A stretch of DNA of 64,000 nt from Epiperipatus broadwayi (Eukaryota > Onychophora > Udeonychophora > Euonychophora > Peripatidae), in assembly GCA_028023455.1 (NCBI GenBank), contig JAQFVV010006221.1:9529011-9593010 (forward strand), read 5' to 3'. The position numbers and the translations under genes are program-made. The notes below the pieces were generated by a model. The model worked only from the letters and a program-made list of their open reading frames with translations, did no database searches and was not told the DNA's origin. This document shows positions 24,520 to 35,317 of the stretch, one piece after another. Positions within the stretch are counted from its first letter, which is position 1. Each line of letters opens with the position of its first letter.

Positions 24520-24960
24520 AAGGATTTCCCATTCAAAATTATAAATTTAATCTTATTAAAGGGGATTTGAATACTGATTTTCAAGCTTCCTTCAGCTATC
24601 CATTCCATCTTATACCCAATACACATTACCACACATATGTGAAAAAGATAAACGATCTCCAATAAATATATATTTCATGCTAAACTATCACTCATCAGTT
24701 GGTTTACATCATCACACCCCCCATGTATATAATCAGTGCTTATTTTATATTAAGATAGTAAATCTTCAAACTTTAATGGACAGACTTCAATCTTCTTCAT
24801 CCCCCAACTCTTCAGCCATCAATACCATTGGAAATCTGATGATGGAATGCTCAAACCCTTGTTGATGCCAATATTGTTGTTATACCAATGTTGATCTTAA
24901 GTCACTCTAACCCCCAATATATATGGCCTTAATATGTCCATTTAAATGCACAGAGGGATG
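24520..24960 (-). repeat. F2 repeat, single copy
   Basis: Contains GGGGATTTGAATACTG, ATATTTCATGCTAAAC, ATATTAAGATAGTAAATC and TTCAGCCATCAATACCATTG. 24868-24960 continues with the extended F2 sequence (GATCTTAAGTCACTCTAACC, TGTCCATTTAAATG) also present at 42100-42190. Apparent frames at 24432-24865 are repeat-derived. Confidence 0.85.
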
Positions 24961-25024
24961 GCCAGAATTCAGGCTAAATCTGTAATAAATCAATACTAGT
25001 ATATTGTAAATACCAAACTTTAAG

Positions 25025-25112
25025 ATATAATTAAAAGGAATGCTGTCCACTCCATCTTATATAACTGATACGCATGACAATATACATGTGAAAAATATAG
25101 ATGGTCTCCAAT
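25025..25112 (-). repeat. F2 fragment
   Basis: CATCTTATATAACTGATACGC and GATGGTCTCCAATGTAACT resemble the F2 segment between the B-box end and the CTGAACCAGC block. Confidence 0.6.
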
Positions 25113-25146
25113 GTAACTATTCATGCTAAGTTTAATCTTAAAAAAG

Positions 25147-25600
25147 TAAGAGTTTATTCAAACTAAGAGTCATAGATCACATGACCCTATCTCTTAAGCT
25201 TGTAAGTTATAAACAATGAGGATTGCCAATTCCTCTACAAGCTTTGTGATAAATGCTTAGCCAGAGCCAGCACTTAAAATATCTCTGTCAGGAACCCCTC
25301 CCCAAACCCCTGACCATGGTTTCATGCTTTGGCACTCCTCAGAGAGGTGTCAGGATAGGTTCAGACACTAGATCTAAAAATACCAACCCAAAGCCAAGCA
25401 CTTATCAGGGTAGATTCAGACACTAGATCTAGTGTCTGAACCTACCCTGACACCTCTCTGAGGAGTACCAAAGCACGAAACCATGGTCAGGGGTTTGGGA
25501 AAGGGTTCCTGACAGATATTTTAAGTGCTGGCTCTGGCTAAGCATTTATCACAAAGCTTATAGAGGAATTGGCAATCCTCATTGTTTATAAGAGTTTATT
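25147..25600. mobile_element. F4 hairpin unit with 12-bp target duplication
   Basis: TAAGAGTTTATT flanks the unit exactly at 25147-25158 and 25589-25600. After an unpaired end of 48 bp, 25207-25375 is mirrored by 25425-25591 (arms about 168 bp, about 95% identical, for example AGCCAGAGCCAGCACTTAAA against its reverse complement). The 49-bp spacer includes another GATTCAGACACTAGATCT copy. The arms are richer in GC than the flanks. No coding frame. Confidence 0.88.
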
Positions 25601-25604
25601 GTTT

Positions 25605-26750
25605 AATTTTCAAAACAAGTGATTTTTAAAAGTTATATTTAGATTACAACAATTTGTAACTAAAAATCAAAATAATTTTGTCATTTCATAAACCATAAGC
25701 TTATAATAGACAATATACAGTATATGTATTTTTACAATTATATAACATTTATTTTACAGAGAAAGTTAATACTGCTTAATGCCAATAGCTAAAACAGCAG
25801 CTTATTTTTCCTTCACCATAGATCAAAATATGAATACACTTTATAATGACATAAAAAAAAAATTTTTTTTTCAGAACAATAGAAAAAAACAACATCTTAT
25901 CAGACTTTAAAAGGTATGAATAATTTCATCACTATTGATATAAAATATAAAGAAAATGAAAAGAAACTTAACTGCATCAAAATTATTTTCATTTTTGCGG
26001 TCTAATTGCATCTGAACATAACTGTGTATAACAATTTAATAAAATATATGGATGGTTGGGCAGTTGAAAAAAAAAGAGCTCATAATATAAAACATTTAAT
26101 TTTCAAATCAAAACCGATTAATAATATTTTTTTTTGTTTAGAACAAGCTCGTTATTTATTAAATGAAAAGAAGGCCTAAAAATAACGTTCTTCTGTAACT
26201 AATAAAAATTAAATTGAAAAGTGATTTTATGCTTCTTCTACCCCAAAACATCTTTAGACAAATATATAAGTTAATTTCTCCTCCGCAAAACAAGTAAAGA
26301 AGTAGAAAGTAGAGTATTATTCTACTGAAAAAGCTAAAAATTCATAAAACAACGATGATGGAAGAATGATTAAACGGATTGGTAAAAGACTTCAAGACAT
26401 TATTACAAATATTTCAAGATTAAGAATGATTTTCATAAAAATAACTGAGTGTGTATAGTTTTCACAAATTTTCTTTTGTGTTTTATTCAGTAGTAGAGTG
26501 ATGGAATCCAGAACTCAAGATCCATGGATCAAGTTTGTTTCTGTCACTTCCGATATTTAAACTTTTTGTAAACTTTCACCCATTCGATTGTTTTGTTATC
26601 TCTAGAACTGAGATATTAAAATAAATTATGTTAAGAAGATAGAAAGCAATGGTAAATTATTTTTATTGCTAAGTTATTTCAGGGAGAAAAGTTAGCAGAG
26701 AGGATTCATGTAATTAAATGTTAATGAGTTTTATATTCGACTATATGTAA
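25605..26750. other. AT-rich DNA with a possible small SINE-like piece at 26500-26590
   Basis: No gene. 26500-26590 resembles 8555-8650 and has a tRNA-like look (GATCCATGGATCAAGTTTG), but the boxes are weak. Confidence 0.4.
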
Positions 26751-26756
26751 TATAAA

Positions 26757-27175
26757 AACAGGGAAAACTCTCCATAAATTATTTCCACTCTGAAAGCCAG
26801 ACTAATCAATGGATGCCAGAAGGCCTGTGCATAAAATCTCCATCTAGTGCCTACTGAGCAAAACTCTCCATATAGTATTGCTGCTCTGCAAGCCAGAGTA
26901 ATCAATGGATGCCAGAAGGCTTGTGCATAAAATCCCCATCTAGTGCCTAGACACTAGATGGGGATTTTATGCAAGCCAGAGTATTCAATGGATGCCGGAA
27001 GGTTTGTGCATAAAATCCCCATCTAGTACCTAAAGACTAGATGGGGATTTTATGCACAAGCTTTCTGGCATCCATTGATTACTCTGACTTGCAGAGTGGC
27101 AATAATGTATGGAGAGTTTTGCCTGTTTAATAACAGTTATAAGCAAGCATAAGAAAAGGTGATCATGTGATGTAT
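26757..27175. repeat. F1 cluster of four abutting arms
   Basis: The F1 terminal block (AAAACTCTCCATA, AATCAATGGATGCCAGAAGG, TGTGCATAAAATC, CATCTAGTGCCTA) appears at about 26760, 26860, 26960 and, reversed, at 27030-27120. It includes the perfect junction GTGCCTAGACACTAGATGGG at about 26945. The end at 27121-27175 carries the F1 lead sequence reversed (GGTGATCATGTGATGT). This looks like repeated self-insertion or replication slippage between inverted arms. Confidence 0.9.
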
Positions 27176-27604
27176 GTGTATTATAGTTACAGATTAAAGG
27201 CAAAATGAATTCTTTTCATGAATAACTAATTATTGTATCTATATAGTGCAACATTGTATGGGGTTGTTAAAAATTCAATGATCTGTTATATAAAAAGTCT
27301 AGTCTTAAAAAAAGGTTACCAGAGTTTATTAATTGTCTATATGGTATGCAAATTGAGCCGTTCATGTTTTGGAAAGCATCCATCTTTTTTATATGTCTTT
27401 GGTTATATGTGTATGACCACACCTCTTACCAGGTGTTACAACAAGTCTTTACTTTGCATGAGAGTGGTGTAGTGAAAATTATACTACAAAAATATTATTC
27501 ATTAGTGGACTATCTCTAGTCTAATGACTGATGAATAAAAATTATTAATATACTTTCATTAAGTGATTTGTGTCAAAGTTATGATGGCAGTAAGTTTGAC
27601 ACTT

Positions 27605-27895
27605 ATAAACAAGGCAAAACTCTCTATACAGTAGTGCCACCCTGTGCCAACCAGAGTAATCAATGGATGCCAGAAGGCTTGTGCATAAATCCCTATCCAA
27701 TATCCCCAGACTAGTTTCTGGCTTGTGGCCTTCACCAGTGAGGAGCTTTGGATCTGAGAGCACTGCACCTAGATCTTAGGATCTAATGCAACCCTCCAGC
27801 AACCATCTTTTATCTCTACTTAACTATAAAACTATGAGAATGAAATTGAAAACACAAAAATATTTTCAATCTAAGCTCAATAGCTTATATAGTCC
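27605..27895 (+). repeat. F1 repeat, partly deleted copy
   Basis: Starts AACAAGGCAAAACTCTC and runs through the F1 interior (GACTAGTTTCTGGCTTGTGG, GAGGAGCTTTGGATCTGAG) to GCTCAATAGCTTATATAGTC, lacking the TAGTGCCTACTCATCC segment. The minus-strand open frames here and at 24432-24662 are repeat-derived. Confidence 0.88.
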
Positions 27896-27933
27896 ATGTG
27901 ATGCTTTAAAGTTTGACACATCAATTAAACTGT

Positions 27934-28027
27934 AGTAATTGGCTATCAATATATACTGAACAATGATAAGGATATAGGTAAGTAATTGGCTATCAATATA
28001 TACTGAACAATGATAAGGATATAGGTA
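27934..28027 (+). repeat. Perfect 47-bp tandem duplication
   Basis: 27934-27980 and 27981-28027 are identical (start AGTAATTGGCTATC, end GATATAGGTA). Perfect identity implies a recent event. Confidence 0.97.
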
Positions 28028-28150
28028 AGAGATTGTGATCTGGACCAATTGATGAATGCTGGTTTAGCATAGAATGTGCATCTTGGGAATATACATCTTT
28101 TTCAGATGTCTTTGGTCATATGTTTATGATTACACCTCTCTACAAAATGC
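28028..28150 (+). repeat. F2 fragment
   Basis: GTGATCTGGACCAATTGATG followed by AATGCTGGTTTAGCATAGAA and CATCTTTTTCAGATG matches the F2 middle section. Confidence 0.75.
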
Positions 28151-28486
28151 TAAAAGTTGATCGTAACCAGTCCCTACCTTGTATGAGAGTGGTGTATTAA
28201 AATTACACTACAGAAATATTATTCATTAAGTGGATAATTTCTAGTCTAATAAATTACTAATAAAAATTATTATTATTATCTTCTATTACTTTGTAAAACA
28301 GCATTCACTGAAATTTTTTCCCATTCTATATCAATAAATTGCGTTACAAATATTCTTTTTAAAAATGAAAACATAATCACAATCAGTGGTGATGTAACAT
28401 TTTTTTTGCCTCTATTCTTATAAATAATTATAACATTTCAATATGGGACTACATCCTAAAATATACTGAGTCTTTTAAATCATTTA

Positions 28487-28616
28487 AGATATATTTCTAG
28501 TCAAGCATTGGTGGTCGAGAGGTCAGCGACAGCTGCTTTACAAGCAGTTGTCCCGGGTTAGCAGGTTCGCTTCCCGGCTGATGCTATGACACATGGGGGG
28601 GGGAGATATATTTCTA
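28487..28616 (+). repeat. SINE-A with 13-bp target duplication and a G-run tail
   Basis: AGATATATTTCTA is repeated exactly at 28487-28499 and 28604-28616. Between them lies SINE-A: GCATTGGTGGTCGAGAGG, B box AGGTTCGCTTCCC, end GATGCTATGACACAT. The 3' tail, normally A-rich in this family, is instead nine G at 28595-28603. Confidence 0.92.
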
Positions 28617-28929
28617 TAAATGAAATTGATTTTAAAAAAAACTCAATTATTTAGTTTTATTTTCAGTTAAATATTTATTAGCAGTCTTATTTAAACAGAA
28701 ATATATCTCCAAAATAAAGATGCCTATTTATACAAAATAAATGAATGGTAAATTCATTGTATGTAAAACAAAACGTAATCACCCAGAAAGTTTATTGAGC
28801 AATTTACCTTAGAAACTAAATGAAAACATAGAATATGGTGAAACAATAATTTTAAATTATCCAGGCTAGAAAATGGTGGTGCAATACTTTTAAATTGCCT
28901 GTGCAATATTCCAAACAATATAAATCTTC

Positions 28930-29860
28930 AGGAGTAAACTCTGTCTAGTCTACTCTAGTGTTGCCATCTATTGTCAGATTGAGTAATCAATAAATGTTAG
29001 AACGTTAGTTTTAATTAAATCCACATCCAGCAATATTCTATACATATTCCTAGACTAATTTTATAGCTTATAAAATTTGTTAATGGGAGATTGGATCTAA
29101 GCATTTAATGCATCTTTCAACCAGCAACATCTTTTATTGCAAACTATTAACTTGAAAATAATAAAAAAAATGATTTAAAGTTTTGAATCTAAGACTACTA
29201 CTTACTTGCATAATAAACATCAATTTAGTACTTATATATTTTGATATTAGTCCTCAAATATTCACATTCATTAGATTCAGATCCAATATCTTTACGGATG
29301 AAGGCCATAAGTCAGAAACATGACAGGGAATATGAATAGAATACACTAAGTATAGATAAAAATAGCATTAATTACTCAATTTTACGAAAGATATCAGAAC
29401 AGGAATAGAACAGATAGAGATTACTCCTGAAAAGTGATATATAAAATAGGACTAGTGATAGTGTTTTTTGATTTTATAATGATCCTAACCAAAGGATAAA
29501 AGATACCTATGCTTATTGTAAAACTGAGAGCAACAAAATATGCTATTACTGAATTAGTGTCAAAATTATATAATTATGCAATAAATCGAGACTTGGATTT
29601 AAAATGTTAAATTGGTTTTGAAATTTTGGGTCGGCAGATTGCTAATTAAAAAATGTAAAAGATGACTATTTGAAGTGCATTAGATTCAAAATACCCAAGT
29701 TCATTAAGTCTAGCTATAAGCTCTTCAGTCACAAGACCATAAGATAGATATTAATCTGGGAATATGGATAAGAATGAATATATATTTAATTAGCACAATC
29801 ATCTGGTACCTATTGATTGCTTTTAAGTGTGTACTGGAATGAAGGGTCACAGTTTCAGTT
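28930..29860. repeat. Degenerate F1 copies
   Basis: 28960-29160 keeps F1 landmarks in order (GTTGCCATCTATTG, AGTAATCAATAAATGTTAGA, ATTCCTAGACTAATTTTATAGCTTATA, GGATCTAAGCA). 29285-29345 and 29700-29860 contain reverse fragments (GGCCATAAGTCAGAAAC, CACAATCATCTGGTACCTATTGATTG). These are old copies, visible only by comparison with the young array at 23537. Confidence 0.6.
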
Positions 29861-30117
29861 ATGTTTTATTTTTGGTTTATATATATGTAACAGACTATTC
29901 CTTAATAATTTAGACAATTCAATACATTAGTATATTAATTAAATCAAATTTTTGAATTATGATTGTTGTTAAAATTTATCCTATTAAATTTATAAAACTT
30001 ATTATATAATACTCTATACATTTGACAACAGTGTTTGAATTGTTACTATATAGAAAATAAACAAATTTCAAAACCAGCATCATTTTAAACAAGACTTTGC
30101 ATATAATAAAGATATAT

Positions 30118-30205
30118 ATGAGAGATAGTGACCCGGGCCAACTGATGAGTGCTGGTTCAGCACGAAATGCATCTTGGGGGTCATTTGTCTTTTATTATAT
30201 CTTTA
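30118..30205 (+). repeat. F2 fragment
   Basis: GACCCGGGCCAACTGATGAG, then GTGCTGGTTCAGCACGAAAT, matches the F2 centre. Confidence 0.8.
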
Positions 30206-30244
30206 TTTATATGAATTTAAAAAGAATGTGGAAGTATGGAGGTG

Positions 30245-30515
30245 TTTATTATATCTATAAAGATGGTAAAACTTTAAAGATATGCTTGCCCCAGCTTCAA
30301 GATGAAATCTTTAAGAAAATAAGAGTGACTGTCTTATTTCCAAACTCACATGGTAATTTATGAGCCAATCTTAAATTCTAGACACTTAAGATTGACTCAT
30401 AAATTACTATGTGAGTTCAGAAATAAGATGATCATTCTTATTTCCTTAAATACGTTATTTTGTGACTGGGCTGAGAGCATCCTTATAGTTTTATCATCTT
30501 ATGGATGTTTGTTTA
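30245..30515. repeat. Imperfect long hairpin, arms about 130 bp
   Basis: The core arms 30332-30374 and 30386-30428 are almost perfect (TTATTTCCAAACTCACATGG against CTATGTGAGTTCAGAAATAA) with an 11-bp loop. Weaker complementarity continues outward (GATGGTAAAACTTTAAAG against CTTATAGTTTTATCATC). Open frames 30097-30538 lie in it and are not coding. Confidence 0.82.
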
Positions 30516-30689
30516 TCTTTTATATAGTTAAAACTTGATACCAATATTTTATTTTATAATTTTAGCAATGATTAAAGCTTTGAAACTTCAAGGCAAAGAC
30601 CTAAGGTAGTGGAAATACTCAAAAATATTTTATTAAAATCAATATTAGTCATTACACTGTAGAGTGATATTGAGAAGAGTAATTTTGTT

Positions 30690-31080
30690 AAGGATATGCA
30701 GCAGTTGATCACCATTTCTTATGCTTACACAAAATGTTAAAACAGTGCAATTCTCTCCATAGAGTAGCTCCACCCAATGCAAACCATAATAATCAATGGA
30801 TTCTAGAAGATTTGTGCATCAAAATTTCTATCAATGTCCTATTTATCCAATACCACCATACTCTACTTTCTAGCTTGTGGATTTCATCCATAAACAGTCT
30901 TGAATCTAGGTACAATGCTCTCTGATTCATGACTCGACACTGATAAATCTGCAAGCTGAAAATTTTAGTCTAATATTCAATGGATAGACACTAGATAGGG
31001 ATTTTGATGCACAAACCTTCTAGCATACATTGATTAATATGGCTTGAACTAGGTGGCACAACTGAATGTAGAGAGTTGCT
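30690..31080. repeat. F1 two-armed copy with interior
   Basis: Left arm from about 30735 (CAATTCTCTCCATAGAGTAG, AATAATCAATGGATTCTAGA) and inverted right arm to about 31077 (CTTCTAGCATACATTGATTA, GAATGTAGAGAGTTGC) enclose an F1 interior (CTTTCTAGCTTGTGG, CAGTCTTGAATCTAG). It shows the basic F1 arrangement: arms of about 95 bp around roughly 150 bp. Confidence 0.8.
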
Positions 31081-31264
31081 ACTATAATGTGCAGCAGAAT
31101 GATTTTATCTCTTAAAAATTTTCAGCAATTTTATAAAAAGTATGTCATAGATAAAAAAAAAAAAAGAGGGGGGGGTTAAAGAAATAAAAGTAAATGAACA
31201 TTATTCAAGTCATTTTGATTTAACAGATGATTTGATTGTTTTATTGAATAGTACTTCAAAAGTT

Positions 31265-32015
31265 TGGGAGCTATGGATAAAAGCAATAACAGAGGACTAA
31301 AAATAAATGCTAAGAGGGTTAAAGTAGTATTCAATGGCTTTGCAAAGAAAAATGAAAATAAAGATCGATAGTTATAATTAAAAAGTTAGGAGATAATAGT
31401 AAATATTTCAATCAGATTATTAGTATCTATGTAAATTTAATGGGTAAAATTAATTATACATTTCGTTTGAATATTTGCAGAAGGAAAAAAAATCAGGTTA
31501 AAAAAATTTAAGTATTTAAAAAGAAAAGTTTTTATTAACTGCGTTTTACTAGTGCTTATCTATGGATGTGACACTTGGATACTTAATAAAACAACACTAA
31601 TGAGATATATAATATAATACTCCATATACTCCTTAAATGATAAGAGGAAGTGGAAGGAAATTTTAATACTAATGAGATATCCGATCACATAGCAAAGTAT
31701 AGAAAAATGTATGATGGGAGCTACAAAAAGTAATTGAAAAATAAAATACAGGGATGAAAAATAAACAGTTATCAGTAATATCCTTGAAAAATTAAAAACT
31801 GAAATTGAATTGGGTTAGGAATAATGTTAGAAGAAAAGATAACGATGAACAGTTGGATTCTTACTTTGATCCCAAAATATTATAAAAGATCTAAAAAGAT
31901 AAATAGATGCAATAGTGATGTAATTTTGAGAAAAGAGGATATTGGTTGGAAACTTGATCTTCATTTTCAATTACTGTTTGTATCTCTGATCCACCGTTTA
32001 TTAGTTGTCTAATGA
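31265..32015 (+). pseudogene. RTE remnant, C-terminal part, very decayed
   Basis: Frame-by-frame reading gives RGLKINAKRVKVV near 31290, KLGDNSKYFNQIIS near 31385 and VLLVLIYGCDTWILNK near 31550. These match the RTE series ending in VLPVLTYGSETWTLNR. Stops occur every few codons. The 3' end is unclear. Confidence 0.65.
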
Positions 32016-32029
32016 GACCGTGGATACGG

Positions 32030-33275
32030 ATCAACATAATGTATTTTCCTTTGAGTACGAATAAAGTTTGTTTTTGAAATGAACTCGATCTTCATTATGC
32101 TTAAAATGATGACGATGAAAGCGGACTGTATTTATAATATTGACTTAATATAACCAATCTATATTTTATAAAAAATAAGAATTATAGTACGACTTATTTT
32201 AAAAAATATAGATTGCTTAAAAAGATAATTACTATATATGATATCGATACGCAATTTCATTTTTTTATGCATTAAATATTATTATAAAATACTTTTTTTA
32301 AAACTTGAGTTTAATTCTGTAACTATTAATAAACTATAACTAAAATTTTTGTACAATATTAATTTAAATGAAATTTATAGGAAGTTTAACTACATTCTTG
32401 TTTATACATTTTTTATAAAGTACAATATAATAATCAATAGTCTACAGGGATTATTATTATTTATTTATAAAGCTTTCACCAAATCGTTTATATTACAATA
32501 TCTACTAGACATCACAAATAAATGATCAAAAGAACTATGAAAAAAAAAGGGACGTAAAAATAGCATTAATAAAAAAAAACTTGTCTGAAAATTAAGTATA
32601 AAATAAAATTAACGTTTATAAATATGAAGATCTAAAAATATTTTCTGATTGTTCGGCCATTTCTTGTCCTATTCTTAAATTCATAATCATAAACACAAAA
32701 TTAAACATTTGTACAAAGGTTAAATAGGTTTTTAAAATAGCTGTATAGTTTTATTTGCATAAATTATTTGTGATTTAAGTGAAAGATGGATTTATAATTT
32801 AGTAGACTAGGAATGTCGACATTACTTTATAAATCTCTTTCTTTCGCACACACTTTACATATATCATAATTAACAGCAAATCAAAAATAAGGGTGATTAT
32901 TATGACTTCGGGGAAAACAAAACAAATAAAAAAAAAAAGAACAAAAAGTTATATATGAGTTTGTGAGAATTATACAAACCAATTTGTGAAATACAATCAC
33001 CCTCATATGTATGAAGTCCTCAAATGAGTTAGTCTGTTTGTTTAATGTCTTGTAGTGCTCCATATGGCTTAATGAATTAACAGATTGATAGATTTGAGTG
33101 CTAAAGTCCCATGCTTCATTGCACAACTTCGTCATTTCCGGTGCTTGAACTTCCTGCGATCTTTCCAGCAACAAGCCATTCAATTACGTAATACTACATC
33201 TCATGGTCATTATTCTGCAGCAAACTTTCTTTAAAAAAAAAATCTTCAAAATTTTGTCTACTTATAACAGTTATA
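32030..33275. other. AT-rich DNA, nothing recognised
   Basis: A hairpin at 32155-32217 (AATCTATATTTTATAAAAAA against TTTTAAAAAATATAGATT) is the only structure seen. The 100-codon minus-strand frame at 32881-33183 has no family resemblance and no supporting context. Confidence 0.45.
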
Positions 33276-33284
33276 TATACATGT

Positions 33285-33378
33285 TGCTAATGCGTCTTGG
33301 CAATATAGTGATTAGTACATTACCCCTTCAAGCCCACAACCTAAGATTTAAATCCAGGCTGTGTAAAACATGTTTTTT
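33285..33378 (+). repeat. Possible degenerate tRNA-like SINE
   Basis: TTGGCAATATAGTGATTAG (A-box-like) and AGATTTAAATCCAGGC (B-box-like) lie about 45 bp apart, followed by a T-run. Only the spacing and the boxes support this. Confidence 0.4.
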
Positions 33379-34133
33379 TTTAGTTTTCAAATATATCATA
33401 TGCACAGTTCATTGTCATTATTGCTAGCCTCCAATTACTGATGAAATGAGAAAATACCTATTTAATTGATGGTTGAAAAGGCTGCCTTACTGTCTTCTTT
33501 TTATTGAAAGCTCTTTGCAAATATCTTAGACATGCAATGGCTATTTAAAGGTTGTTTTAACTTTTTACCTATATATGTAATTCAGTCTTAACAGTTAGAG
33601 AAAAAAATTCTCTAGAAATTTTTCTATTACATTTTTTATTAAGAACTACAACAATTTTAGTATTACTCTTTCAGTTATAGTTTTTTTTAATCCTTACTCT
33701 GAAGTAGGTTTTTAAAGTAAAAACAGTTATGTTTTCATTTAAACATTCGATGGCATAAAATATGAAGATTTTTGGAAAAAAATAATTAGTTTCACATGAA
33801 GCTAAGAGGCTTCTTAGACTCTTAACATATTTATAATAAATTTGATATAAGTTAAATTTATTAAATGTATATATTAAAAATGTAATATAAAATATATTAA
33901 AAACTTCAGGCAATATTAAAAGAATTATCAGATAAAAGTGAGAAAATAAGACTAAAAATAAACATTCAAAAGATTAAAGTTCAATAAATTTTCTCAGAAG
34001 AAGAAAATAAAGATTGTTAGTTATGAATTAGAAAAGTTAATAACTGCAAATACTTTGGTCAGATTATTATTACAAATGGAAACATAATGAATGAAAGTGA
34101 TTATAAAATTAAACTTGGGTGGAGTCTTTTTAG

Positions 34134-34637
34134 TAGAAATAACTTAACTTTATCTTTCTTATTGCATTGCCAAATCCATATAATATTAATATCATCTATA
34201 TTTTTTTATTACTTTTTACAATGCTTAATTAAGTTTTAATTATAAATTTATTTAAATGCACATTGATTATGTAAGTAATATTTACTAAGGCTGTAAACCT
34301 TAAGAATATGGGCATGAAAATGTGAAGGTAGGGAGGGGAACCTTCTTTACTTCAACCTACTTTCTATATGAATAGGTGAAGCTGAAGCGGTTAGATCTAG
34401 GTTGAAGTAAAGAAGGTTCCCCTCTTTTCTTCCAAAGCATAAGCTTGTGGTTAAGACCTGTAGAGGTCCCTACCTTCGCATTTTCATGTGCATATTATTA
34501 ATTAAGTTTTGTAAATATAAGTAGAAGTCTGAAGAAGATTGTTGGGGCAATCAAAACAGTCAATAGTGGGTTGTAAAAAAGCATTGTAAAAGGTAATAAA
34601 GAATATAGAGGCTATTAATATTATAGAAATAACTTAA
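34134..34637. mobile_element. Inverted-repeat unit X inside the RTE, 14-bp target duplication
   Basis: TAGAAATAACTTAA is exact at 34134-34147 and 34624-34637. The insert has a 38-bp unpaired end, an arm at 34186-34231 (TAATATTAATATCATCTATA through TTTTTACAATGC) and its inverse at 34578-34623, which reaches the duplication. The middle is interrupted by an F3 unit. Net length without F3 is about 203 bp. Confidence 0.88.
34225..34510. mobile_element. F3 unit nested in unit X, 13-bp target duplication
   Basis: TTAATTAAGTTTT flanks 34238-34497 exactly (34225-34237 and 34498-34510). The 260-bp unit shares its 5' part with 9728-9863 (CACATTGATTA, GTAAGTAATATTTACT). It contains nested inverted repeats: CATGAAAATGTGAAGGTAGG against CCTACCTTCGCATTTTCATG, and GGAACCTTCTTTACTTCAAC against its inverse. 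Confidence 0.9.
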
Positions 34638-35317
34638 TATTAAATCAAAATATATCTATGTGCAAGAATAAAAAGATTTTTAAAAGATATGTTTTACCAA
34701 CTTTTACTCATGGATCTGAAGCTTGGTCACTTAACAGAAAATAAACAACTTTAGACCACTCACTGAAGTATGAAGATATATTTTAGAAGTAATGAAAAGA
34801 GATTGAAAACAAAATATATGAATAAGAAAATAACAGGTATCAGGTATGTCATTGAAAGAATTAAGAAACTGCAATGGAACTGGGATGAACATATTGCTAG
34901 ATGAAATGATAATAGAAGGCTAGTTGAAGTCCTAAACTGAATCTCAAAAGATTATAGAAGACTTAAAAAGAGATCACATGTGAAATGAGTAAGAAAGTTT
35001 GCCTATATGTTATAGAAGAGAGTGGTCAAGGATCAGAGAAGTTGGATTAAACTTGGAGAGTTCTTTATTTTTCAATAGATTGATACTGTTTGAAAATATT
35101 GATGATGATTAAATATATTTAAAAAGCATTAAGAGAATAAATGAGGTTATTTTGAGAAAGAAAATTGTATAATTTTTATATGAGTTGTCATATGGTAAAA
35201 TCAATGTAGATGAAATAAATATACTAAAACTATAAGTCAAATATTGTCTATACCTTTTATTGTTTAATAATTATTTAAATGAACTACTTAATGAGGATTC
35301 ACTTATATGTTGGACTA

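Larger units (their letters stand above)
33930..35115 (+). pseudogene. RTE remnant with nested insertions
   Basis: Before the insertion: RLKINIQKIKVQ, NCKYFGQIIITNGNI and IKLGWSLFSRNNL (34110-34147). After it, from 34625: RNNLILNQN, KRYVLPTFTHGSEAWSLNRK, KKLQWNWDEHIA, and a tail reading KRSHVK...LGEFFIFQ, ending in GATGATGATT at about 35100. These blocks follow the RTE C-terminal order exactly. The coding sequence resumes with the last five residues duplicated because of the target duplication of the inserted unit at 34148-34623. Confidence 0.85.

Noticed and set aside
24432-24865. Several overlapping open frames of 60-76 codons
   Set aside because: They fall entirely inside F1 and F2 repeat copies and recur wherever those repeats occur.
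27934-28027. CRISPR-like repeat
   Set aside because: Only two directly abutting identical 47-bp copies with no spacers, in a eukaryotic setting; a simple tandem duplication.
32881-33183. 100-codon minus-strand frame as a gene
   Set aside because: No recognisable family; composition turns to A-run-derived residues at its end.
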